The notes under the pieces: generated by a model
The model's input: only the letters and a program-made list of their open reading frames with translations
What the model was told of the DNA's origin: nothing
Databases searched by the model: none
In this document: positions 37,630 to 49,600 of the stretch, piece after piece
How positions within the stretch are numbered: position 1 is the first letter of the stretch
How the letters are laid out: every line of letters begins with the position of its first letter
Source of the DNA: Topomyia yanbarensis
Lineage: Eukaryota > Arthropoda > Insecta > Diptera > Culicidae
Assembly (NCBI RefSeq): GCF_030247195.1
Contig: NC_080671.1
Coordinates: 430,900,539 to 430,964,538, forward strand
Direction of reading: 5' to 3'
DNA length: 64,000 bases
Made by a program: the position numbers and the translations under genes

Positions 37630-40600
37630 CTGCAAAACAAGTAGCACATTAGTAAATAAATTTAACTACTGTCTTTATTTCAGAAATTCTAAAACAATTC
37701 GAAACATTCAACTCTTCTGTTAGACAGGAATAATTTGAAGAATAATAATTCTTCAACCAAGTCCACAACAAGAACAGAAAACACTTACCTTTAGCACCGG
37801 CAAATAACGCCGTATGTAGTCTCCGTTAGGATCCGCCTTCCGACCAAACTTCACCGGGCAGTAGCAGTGGAAAAACTGCTGGAAGAACGATGAACACGAC
37901 AACCACATCCACATCCCGGCATTCACGGACCAGTCGGCATCCAACAGTAATTCCTCGAAAATTTTCATCCCCTCCTCCCAGGAAATCCACAGATCCCCAC
38001 GGGTAAGAAAGCAGGCAACCGCATGTCGAGCCAGGTGATGTATCCATCCTTCCTCCCGCAATTGTGTCATAATAGAATCGATCCAGGGGAAACCCGTTTG
38101 GCCACTGGCCCATTTTGCCAGAGCGTCTGCGTTGTGGTCCCACGGGATTTGCACGCAGATTGGATTTCCACTCATTTTATCAAAATTAGGATTTTCAGTT
38201 GCCGCACAGTAAAAGAATTCCCTCCAGAGCAATTGACCGTGCAGTGACAGAGGTGGTCGGGCCTTTTTGATCTTTTTGTACAAATCTGTTAGCTGATAGT
38301 AGAACAGCCTCGTACTGAGGCAACCAAATCGCAGGTATGGCGAAAGTCCTGTTTGACTAGCAAATAACGACTGGGGAGTCATTTTAGGTCGTCCGAATGA
38401 GGCCACCCAAGCCTTACGTTCCAGGTGACGCTCAAGTCGGGCCAGAGCTTCCGTTTCTCCACCCACCCAAATAGACGGTTTAAGACCCTCGGTTTCAAAG
38501 CCCAGCTCTTCCAGTGTTGGAACGCCAAACTTATCATCGTGGTCGTTGCTCTGCGGTGTTGTCCCGTTACCGATTGTTGTCATTGTGATTGCCTGTTCCG
38601 GCTGGGATGGGGCTTCCATCGATGCGAATAAGGCTTGGAACTGATGGTAGGTGAGTGGGGCCCGGCCGCCATTTTTTTCGATGATCCTTAAAAGAATACA
38701 AAATTATTAATCACCGAAATAAGATTCCTCGTTAGCCAGAAAAACTTACCCATCGAGTTCATACAGTGTATGTGAAACGGCTGAAATAACTTCGATGCCG
38801 AGCTCTCGGCAAATTTCTGAAATACTGTGATCGCGAACCTTTCCGAACGGTTCTGGGTCCTTCTCGAAGGTCAAACAAGTGGTGCCCCATTCTTTGAACA
38901 GTTTCGGCAGAGCGTAGGCCGGCTGACCGCGAATCACGAAAAGCCGAGAGTTGAGCTTACGCAGGCTGCGGTCCAAATCTTCCAGGCATTGGAGCAGAAA
39001 TCTGGAAGGAAAAATGAGAAGGGTTAGAACAACTGTGACATTCTATGTATTCGAAATTGTATGACAAAATGTAGGGAATACTTAAGATTCCTTATTTTAT
39101 ATTTGCACTAATCAACCTGTAACTACAGAATCGCAAGTCTGATCGGAGTGATACTCGTCAATAATCAAGCATCAGGCCTTTTGAAATCTAGTTTGTGACA
39201 ATCGGTCACAAACTAGATTTCAAAATCTTACATAGCCTTAGAGCGTAGCAATTGTTAGTGCCAATTAGACCTAGGTAGACCTGGCAATCTACGCGGAAAA
39301 ATTTGTTCCCAAAATCGTGAGTGCCATGAATTCTGGAACAATTACGTAAACAGGACCGTGAACAAAAAAGTATGTGCTTTATATTTTTTTTTTCAATTTC
39401 CCTTTAGTAACGCCCGCATAACGCTTTTATTAGTGGTAATATTTGTTTATTGCGAACTACAGTCGGTTTCCGCCATTTTATTACCAAATCGATTTTCTGT
39501 GCGTGAACTAGTTCACAACATTATGCATATTACTCATAAAACCAGACTCATGATTTTAGTCATAGATTTAGGAACATTGGTTTACAAGATTAGAATATGA
39601 ATCTGGTGAACTATTTAACGAAATTCGGAATTTTGTTCACGAATCTATTCAATCCTCGTGAACTAGTTCCTCATTCCTCATATATTAGTCACAAATCTAT
39701 TTGGTAAATGACTGGGTAATGCGTAATATAGACCCTGTGGTTCGCCACAGCGGTCCTTAGCATCTTGTCCAGTAACTCCTAATCCTACCTCCCCGCGGTT
39801 CCAGTTGGAGTACGAGTAACCATAGGAAAAATCGGGTAACCAACCCCGGTGGGACCATGGCCGTATACTGACAGGGAAGGGAGGCTCCTCTTTTCGGAGG
39901 GTGAGTCCATCCGAGCGTCAGTTCCCCATGTTAGGGGCGGCTCAAAACAGCGTCTGTTCTCCATATTAGGGGCGGCTGATGTATCGTCCTTGTGTCAGCG
40001 TGGGACTCTAAACTGGGAACCTTGGGCTTTGTAGTGCTGGGTAGGATGCATCAACGCGTGATTGGGTGGACTCTGATCAACACAAGGATGTGCAAGTTGA
40101 GGATCAAAGGCCGTTTCGTCAACTACAGCATCCTTAACGTACACTTCCCACACGATGGGAAACCCGACGACGAGAAGGGAGCGTTCTATGAGAAACTGGA
40201 GAAGGTGTACGAGGGCTGTTCGCAACGGGACGTGAAAATCGTCATCGGTGATATGAACGCTCAGGTAGGAAGGGAGCAGGGATGTAATGCACCTCAGAGC
40301 AAATGAAGAGAAGAATAGAAACGCTCTTTGCACTTTTCAGGCGAACTACCGCTCTTCTCTTTCACAATAAACATCTTCACTCCGATGTGTGTGGCTTCCA
40401 TACGTGCATTCCACTCGATGGCTGCACGTCTCAAAGAGTAGAAATAAAGAGGCTCTTTAGTGTGAATCTTGCTCACACGCGCACAGAAGCAGAGAAAGCA
40501 ACCAAAAAACATTTTAAAAACGTTCTTCCAATCAAACTTTATCTGAATATCAGTTTGATTCGCCTTCCTACGTACTTGCCAGTGAGGGGAGGCACAAAAA

Positions 40601-43600
40601 AGTGACTCTTTGAACGGAATTGTGCAGCTCTTGGTGCACAGATCTTACTCTTTTTCGTTTTCAAGTTTCTCTTTGTGCGGTCGTTCTGCACATCGCAGTG
40701 TTTTTGTGTTGCTCTATTTTTCATCGGTGTATTTCGCTCTTTGTGGCCCATTGTGTGAGCAAATAACAAGCCTGGACGGGAGGTAATGTTTAGACCGGTA
40801 ATCGGGCCAAACAGCTTACATACCGTATCGAATGACAACGGCTAACGATGCGTGAACTTCACAGCCTCCCGTGGCATGGTAATCCGAAGTACCTTCTTCC
40901 CCTGCAAAGATATCCCCAAAGCCACCTGGAGATCACCTGAGCAATGCACCGAAAACCAAATCGATCACATTCTTATCGAGGGGCGATTCTTCTCTGATAT
41001 CACCAACGTTCGTACCTACCGCAGTACGAATATAGATTCGGACCACCTAGTTGCAGTATGCATGCTTTCAAAACTCTCGATGGTGTACAACACTCGTCGT
41101 AGTCGGACGCCAAGGTCCAACATCGCGCAACTTCGGAACGCCGGGGTTGCCTAAGACTACGCACAGCGGCTGGAAGCAGCACTACCCACGGAAGAACAGC
41201 TGGGCGCAGCTACTCTTGAAGATGGCTGGAGGGAGATCCGTTCCACCATAGGAAGTACTGCTATAGCGACACTAGGTACAGCGATTCCGAATCGAGGAAA
41301 CGACTGGTTCGATGACGAATGTAAGCAGTTAATAGAGGAGAAGAATCCAGGGCAAGCTAGGATGCTGCAGCACGGAACGAGACAGAATGTGGAGTGATAT
41401 AAACAATCACGTAACAGGCAAACCTCGGTTCTCCGGAGAAAGAAGCGCCAACAGGAGGAACGAGATCGCGAAGCGATGGAACAACTGTACCGCGTAAACG
41501 ATACACGAAAGCTGAACAGTTCGCGCAAGGGCTACGTTCCGCAAGCCGATATGTGCAGGGACTTAGACGGAAACCTTCTTACGAACGAGTGTGAGGTGAT
41601 TGAGAGGTGGAAGCAGTACTATGACGAACACTTCAACGGTGAAGCAGCAGAACACAAAGGCGGTATGGCAACGGATCTTGGAGCACGCGCAGAAAACGAT
41701 AGGCTGCCGGCCCCTGATCTCCAAGAAGTCAAGGAAGAGATTGGTCGGCTGAAAACAACAAAGCTGCGGGTGTAGATCAACTACCCAGCGAGTTATTAAA
41801 ATACGGTGGTGAAACACTGGCTAGGGTGCTGCACTGGGTAATCGCCAAAATCTGGGAGGAGGAGATTCTTCCGGAGGAGTGGGTGGAGGGTGTCGTTTGC
41901 CCAATCTACAAAAAGGGTGACAAGTTGGATTGCTGCAACTACCGCGCAATCACACTACTTAGCACCTTCTACAAGGTCTTCTCCCAAATTCTTTGCCGCT
42001 GATTATCACTATTTTCAAGGGAGATCGCGGAGCACTACCAAGCGGATCCATGGGTTCCCGCGCGATTCGGCAGGTTCTGCAGAAGTGCCGCGAATACAAC
42101 GTGCCCACACATCATTTCTTCATCGATTTAAAATCGGCGTATGACACAATCGATCGAGATCAGCTATGGCAGATAATGCGACGATGGAGCGGGTGATGTG
42201 CGTTGTTCGAGTATCAGGGACACTCACGAGTCCCTTTGAATCTCGAAGAGGGTTACGGCAAGGTGATGGTCTATCGTGCCTGCTGTTCAACGTTGCGTTA
42301 GAAGGTATAATAAAGAGAGTGGGGATAGACACGAGTGGCATGATCTTCAGGAAGTTCATCCAGCTTCTTGGCTTCGCTGATGACGTTAACAACGAAACTT
42401 TGAGGCGATGTCGGAAACATACATCAGAGTGAAAGCTGAAGCCAGCAGGATTGGACTTGCCATCAACGTTTCTAAGACAAAATACATGAGAGAAAGATGT
42501 TCTAGAGACGACAATGTGAACCTTCCATCCCGAGTTCGGATTGACGGTGACGTAATCGAGATGGTCGACGAATTTGTGTATTTGAGATCACTGGTAACCG
42601 CCGACAATAATACCAGCAGATTTTCAGAAACGGATGTTGACGGGAAATCGTGCCTACTTTGGACTCTGGAGGACGCTCCGGTCGAACAAAATTTGCCGCC
42701 GCACGAAGTTGATTATCTACAAGACGTTGATTAGACCGGTGGTCCTCTACGGCCACGAGACCTGGACTATGCTCGTGGAGGACCAACGCGCCCTTGGAGT
42801 TTTCGAACGAAAGGTGTTGCGTACCATCTATGGTGGCGTGCAGATGGAAGACAGAACGTGGCGCAAGCGAATGAACCATGAGTTGCATCAGCTGCTGGAA
42901 GAACCATCCGTCGCGCCTACCGCAACGTTTGCGGTGGGCTGGACATGTCGTAAGAATGTCGGACGACGACCCGGTGAAAATGGTTCTTGAGGGCGACCCT
43001 ACAGGAACAAGAAGACGGGGCGCACAGCGAACACGGTGGATCGACCAGTTAGAAGACGACCTGCGGTCCCTTTGAAGACTGCGAGGCTGGCGACAAGCAG
43101 CAATGGACCGAGTGGAGTGGAGACTGCTTCTGCCTACAGCAAGAGATAACAAGGCTCTAGCCTGAACGGTAAGGTAAGTAAGTATATTTCCATCCATATA
43201 TGAATACATGAATCGTGAACTGGTTCATGATTCCAAGTATAACAGCCACGTCACGACTTTCCATTCGTGCTCGTAATATAGTTCACGAAATCGTGAAATA
43301 TTATTCACGTATACTTGAATTAGTTCCTAACTCCTAGTACAATAGTCACGACTTACCATTCGTGTTCGAGAACCAGTTCACGAAATCATAAAATATTATT
43401 CATGTATTCGTGAGCTGGTTAATGGTGCCCTAGTAAAATAGTCACAACAGAGCATTTGTGCTCGTAAAAAATCACAAAACAATGGAATATTATTCATGGA
43501 CCAGTGAAGTGGTTCATAATTCCTCGTACATGTTTTAGGGTCTATCTTGCGTTCTTGTGTTATTTAGCATACGTCTCTAATCATTTTCAATTTTATGTAA

Positions 43601-46600
43601 CATGGTCATGAAATTTTCACGAGAACTGTTTCACAAAATTTGTCCGCGGAATCATTTTTGTTCCATGTTCCATGCACTATTTCATGAAATGTCCAACTGT
43701 TAGCGACCAGTAGTAGGTACGAGCAGATATAAGAAAACTATTAGGACATCGAACATCGATATTCATTTTATAAGGTTCAGTGTGATGTCTGGACAGAAAA
43801 CGGAAACTGAGCTTGGTACCAAAATTACAGAGTAACAAATCGTGTTCGTGATATAGTTCACGGAACAGGATACCTCGAATTAGTCACACTTTTATGATCC
43901 AGTTAGTATTTTCACGTTACTCCAAGTAAAAAATTCGATAATAACCAAAAAATAACATAACGCGATAAGGTGAAGAAAAATTAAGAATTTCATGATAAAA
44001 CTGCTGATATCGTGAGCATGCATCACATCACTCCACGTGTCAAATTCGAAAGTAAGCTCTAAAATAAATATCACGATAGCGTGCATGTAAATTACAAAGA
44101 TTGTGAGCAGGATACTGAAATCATCAACATAAATCACACTACTTTTGACAAAAATATAAAAAATCGTGGTTAAGATCCCGAAATCATGAACATAAATCAT
44201 TCTACTCGTGGCTAAAATATCGCGATAACGTGAATCGAAATTACGCAAATCGTGACTAAAACCCTGAAATCATAAACATGAATCACATTATTCGTCATTA
44301 AAATTTCAAAAATCTTGACTATGATCTCGAAATCATGAACATAAATCACGCTATTCTGACAGAAAAATCCGACTATTAATCGCGAGTAAGCTCTTGAAAT
44401 CATGAACATCGTTTAAATGTCGGCTGAGTATTCCCAAAATATGGACAAGAATCATAATAAAAACGAAACACGTTTAGGGAACTACCACAGTAACTCAACC
44501 AAGCACAATAGTTTTATTATTCATAATTTCAAGAACTTGATCACGGTTTTCGTAAATCGTTCAGTTCATCGAGTCGTACTCTTTTTTCATTAACTTATGA
44601 ATGGATTTTTTCCGTGCGGATAATTTCGCACTCTTCAACCCGTATTGTCAGGACCGAAGTCAGATCGGATTGAAATTCAATACCCGTTAATGGTAATATT
44701 GTCGTTTTCATTTAAGACTACGCTTGAATCAATCGCTTCTATCATCGCTGAGAAAATTGTGAGGCCTTTTTATTAACATCCATCCATACACACACGCAGG
44801 TACAGAAGTTCCGGGGCTTAACAAACCCTTTTCCCCCGTACCTACTGCGAGTTGAGGAGTCTTACTAGGATATGGTGCGGTATGAGCAGCATTGGCCACT
44901 GTTAAACTACCAGAAAAGCCCGTAACTCCGATAGCAACTCCGACGAAGCAAGCCTGTGCCGCTTCTGTTAAGATCCTATCAAAGACCAAAGATCTTAGAA
45001 ATAAAAGCATCCTAGCCCAACCGACACATTAGAATCGATACCAGTAAGATCCTAATTACGGCATACTGGCGATGGAACACGGCCATGAATTAGGATTTCA
45101 TCGAAATTGATCCACGGCCCGACAGCCACGCCATTCCACCACCATAGTAAGGATGGGGGACACTTCCCCGAAACGACGAATGACTATCCCCGTCCTGTTA
45201 AAACTTTGGTAGTTCTCTAAGTACGTTCGAAACCCGACGCTTTAGTCGGGGAAGTAAGCATAGTTGAACGATCCTGACCAGCACCGATCCGGCTCCGAAC
45301 GCGGTATCCCATGAAGGACCGCGTCAATCCTCGCATGCGACCTCACTGCGTGCAAAGGTAACCATGGGATAAATGCATGGGATAAATGCATGGAAGAAGA
45401 TAAAAACAACAAAAAAAATTCTAACGAAGCAAGCGTGGTGAACCCGCTCACCAAAGGTGGGCTGCGAAGTCGCCGACACAGAAAAACGATCAAGTGCAAC
45501 AGCAAATGCAACCGCAACAGTAGCAGCAGCGAGAGCTTCCCAGAGAGGCCATATCGAGCATGAGCGGCGACAAACCGTCCTAGCCCAGCGAAGTTAGGGC
45601 CGTGGTAGTAACCGAATGCGAACAGATGGCCTTACTGGAGAGAGCTGAAAACACCGAAAAGGCACTGAAGACCACGGAGATAGCGAAAGCAGAAGTAAGG
45701 GAAACACCAGGAGAGGAGGAGGAACCGAAGAAACCCAAGACGGTCGGTGGAAGACAGCGAATCAGCCGACTAACGGAAAATGAATGGCGAACCGTAGAAA
45801 CCGTAGAAGAGAGGAGGAAAAAACGGAAGGAAAAGAAGAATAAAGATCTTCGGTCGCGCCAGGAGAGGTATAAGGGAGACGCTCTAGTCGTCAAAGCAAA
45901 CGACGGCGTAACGTATGCTGTGATCTTCAAAAGGGTGAGAGAGGATTCCAAGCTGAAGGAGCAGGGAGAGATCGTAGTAAGAACTCCAGGTGAGATGCTG
46001 TTCGAGCTGAAGAAGGTACCATTGATCAAGAGCTCGACCTATCGAGAACTCGTAGCTGAAACGATGGGAGGAGAAGCGAACGTGATAGCTTTTTCCTGAA
46101 CAAAGCAGTGGTCGAGTGCAGTAAACTGGACGAGATGGCAACGGGAGACGATGTGAGGAGCGGGCTAATAGAGCAATATAACCTGGAGAAAGAGCAGATG
46201 TCAATCAAGTGGAGGAAGGCGTATAGTGGCATACAGATAGCAGCGATACGCTTATCGCCAGTCGCAACCAACCAGCTTATGTCGATTAGTAAGATCAAAG
46301 TCATATAGTCGTTTTACTCGTTACGATTGATCCCTAGAGCTACTAAACAAGCTGAGAGGTGTTTCAGGTGTCTGGGTTCAGGCAATCAGGCAAGAAAGTG
46401 TAGAGGCCTGGACAGATCTCATCTGTGTGGAAAATGTGGGGAGAAGCGACAAATTGCTAGAGACTGCACCAAGCAACCGAAGTGCTTGCTCTGCATAAAG
46501 GAGGACAGAAAGGACTACATGACGACTACATGAATCTCAATCACTGCGACATTGCACAGCAACTGTTGTGACAGTCTTCCCGATAACGGTAACTGGATGG

Positions 46601-49600
46601 TGGATAATGCAGGGATGCTGCCAACCCAAGTGAAGGGCGGTTTCCCTGTCCAAGAGGTGGTGGATAGCACACACGAAGACTTCGTGATCGCCAGGATCAA
46701 CAGCGTATTCGTTTGTAGCTGTTATGCTCCATCACGGTAGACACCAGAGCAGTACTATCGGATGCTGGACGCACTAACCGACTCGTTTGTCGGGCGAACC
46801 CTGGTTGTTATAGGAGGAGATTTTGACGCTTGGGCCGTGTAATGTGGTAGCAGGCTGATCCACGCAAGAGGTTACACCTTTTTGGAAGCCCTGGCGAAGC
46901 GGGATGTAATGCTGTGCAACGAAGGTTCCGCTAGCACATTCTGTAAAGACGGCCAAGAATCCATCATCGACGTGACATTCTGCAGTGCATCGCTGATGGA
47001 TAACATGAATTGGCGAGTTAGTGAGCAGTCCACAAATAACGACCACCAGGCAATTCACTACACCATTGATCGACGGAATTGCATTGTAGCGCGGAAAGTG
47101 ATGACTGGCGAGCGGAAGTGGCAAATAAAATAGTTCGATAAGGACCTTTTTGTGGAAACACTTCGTGCTGATAGCCTCGCTCCAACGCCGATGAGCTGTC
47201 GGAAACATTAGCGAGGGCATGTGACGTAACAATGCCGAGGAAAATGGAGCAGAGGAACTGCCGGCGCCCAGCGTATTGGTGGAACGAAAGGCTCAGTATC
47301 CTCCGTGCTGCTTGCCTAAAAGTCAGAAGACGCGTTCAGAAAGCAAGATCTGAGGCGACTGCGAGAGAAGAGTGTAAGGCAAAATTCCGCGCGGCAAGAG
47401 CCGCTTTTAAACGTGAGATAGTACTTAGTACGTCTACCTGCCACGCTTAGCCTGTCGTGTTGGTCAGGATGAAGGGTCCATCGACGCCAGTCGAAATGTA
47501 CGCTGACAAAATGAAGATTATCGTGGAGGGTCTTTTCTCGAAACACGATCCAACCGCATGGACGCCTACATCGTACGTTGATGTAGACGGTGGAATGCTG
47601 GTGACAATCGAGTCTCCAACAACACTCGTCCTTATAGTGGTGAAAGGGCTGAAAGCGAAGAAAGCTCCCGGGAAGTCCAACGTGGCATTGAAGACTGCGA
47701 TTCGGACGTTTCCCGACATATTCAGGATAGTTTTACAGAAATGCCTGGACGAAGGCTACTACCCGGATAAATGGAAGATCCAGAAGCTGATGTTTCTGCC
47801 AAAACCAAGGAATCTAGCACCGTATTGGCTTATATATCTGGTGGATAATCTTGGTAAACTTCTGGAAAGGGTATCTTCAACAGGCTGACGAATTACGCTC
47901 TCGTTGGTGGACGCCATCAGCACAGTCATCACGAGCGAGGAGAAAACATTGATGCGAAGAATAAGGGGTAATCGCTGCTTCACGGTAGTTACGATCGACG
48001 TGAAGAACGCGTTCAACAGCGCCAGCTGGGTGACTAACGCCGTAGCACTGCACAGGTCCCGGACAATTTGTGCAAGGTTGAGTTACTTTCAGAACCGAGT
48101 ACTAGTCTATGAGACGAACATGGGAAATAGGTCGATTAGGGTCACAGCGGGAGTACCCCAGGGTTCCATACTCGGCCCAACGCTCTACGCTGGAACTGCC
48201 CAGAGGATTCGAGATCGTCGGTTTTGCAAATGACGTCGTTCTGGTGCCATTTTTGTCCGGGCACGGATGCTTCCGGAAGTACTTGCATCGTTTTGGACAT
48301 GCTTCGTCACCCCTTTGCCCGGAGTGTGTGAACGTGCAAGAGACAGCGGAACAGGTGGTCTTCGAATGCCCTAAGTTCGAAGAAGTTCGTAGGGGTATGC
48401 CTGGTGTGACAGTTGACAATATCGTAGAAGAGATGTGTCACGACAAGAATACCTGGGACGTTATCAACAGGGTGGCTGCGGGTATACTTTCCAAGCTGTG
48501 GAGAAAGTGGCGAAGGGACCAACAAAGTAGTGCCGTCGGCTAGAGAGTCACTGTGTTACCACAAATCGGTTTTCTCAAGAAATTTTGCCGCCAAAAACTC
48601 TCCCGTGGTGTATATTAGGTACACCGCCGGGGACCAGTTGAGAAGTACGCGAAGTCGTCGGGGCGCCAGTGAACCGGACGTCGCGCTTCACCGGAATCGC
48701 CGGACCGATCACGACACACTACTGGGTAGCTTGTAAGTAGGCTAGATCAACCGCCGGGGATTAGAGAGAGTAGATCGCGTTGAATAGCTAGCAGTTGGTC
48801 TTTGGGGCGCCAATGGACTGGAAGCTACGCTCCACCCGAAAACGCTGAACAGATCTCAACACCTACTGGCTGGCTTATTGACTGAGACGAAGCGGCACAC
48901 GGAAACGAACATCGGTATCCGGAGAAATTTACCGCCGGGGGATTTACAGTAGGATAGATTCATGGACTATATCCGACTATATCGTGACAAACATGAGAGT
49001 TGATTTGCTCACGAAACAGACATCGCTACCGACAGAAATTCAGCTGCCAGGGAAATCACCACCGGCTAATATTCGAGATCTCGATAAAGCTTGGAGTTAA
49101 ATGGCTGGAAAAAGCGGGTATCCATGTCGGGATAAATTCCTCCGTCGGGGAACTCTCAGTCGGAGTAGGGTGAGCCGAAGACTATCAGAATAGATGGGAC
49201 GATAGCTAAATGGCGACGTAATATATGAAGACAAAAAGCAAGAGAAGAGTTGAGAGTTAAATCAAAGTTCAAAGGTCGAGCTATTTCATGAACCCAGTGA
49301 GGCTCCGAAATAGAGCACAAGAAAGAGATACGGCGAAAGCTCAACGAACCCCTCTTCCCTACGAAATAATACCTTGGTGTAAATTAGTTGTGGAATATTT
49401 CTCTTTTGTGGAGAACAATTTTGGTAAAAACTATTTTTTCTCCATTAAGGAGCAAATTGTTTCAAACCATCTTCGTGCGCGAAGAGCACAAAACTTATAA
49501 CTATGTTAACTATGGAATTTGCGTTTCGACTTCGTATCATCAGAATCCGATATTATCTTACTGTCAGGACTAAGCTAGTGCCGGATTGACGCTAGTTCCA

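Larger units (their letters stand above)
39290..44620. mobile_element. Foldback element with GTGAAC/GTTCAC words, split by an RTE LINE
   Basis: The ends CTACGCGGAAAAAT (39290) and ATTTTTTCCGTGCGGA (to 44620) are inverted. The left arm (39300-39720) and right arm (43190-44600) share words such as CGTGAACTAGTTC, GTGAACTGGTTCATGATTCC and AATCATGAACATAAATCAC. The last of these is arranged at roughly 60-bp spacing at 43940-44410. The RTE LINE at 39730-43185 lies between the arms as a later insertion. Confidence 0.65.

Noticed and set aside
37050..37644. Plus-strand frames opposite cry2 exon 4 (Leu- and Val-rich, 64 and 167 codons)
   Set aside because: They are the antisense shadow of the CAG/CAA-rich cry2 exon.
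42502..43209. 235-codon minus-strand frame across the RTE LINE
   Set aside because: Antisense shadow of the GC-richer RT C-terminal region, with no motif.
45242..46029. Minus-strand Leu/Ser-rich frames (91 and 149 codons) at the R1-type ORF1
   Set aside because: Shadows of the Lys/Glu-rich ORF1 on the plus strand, which has LINE zinc knuckles downstream.
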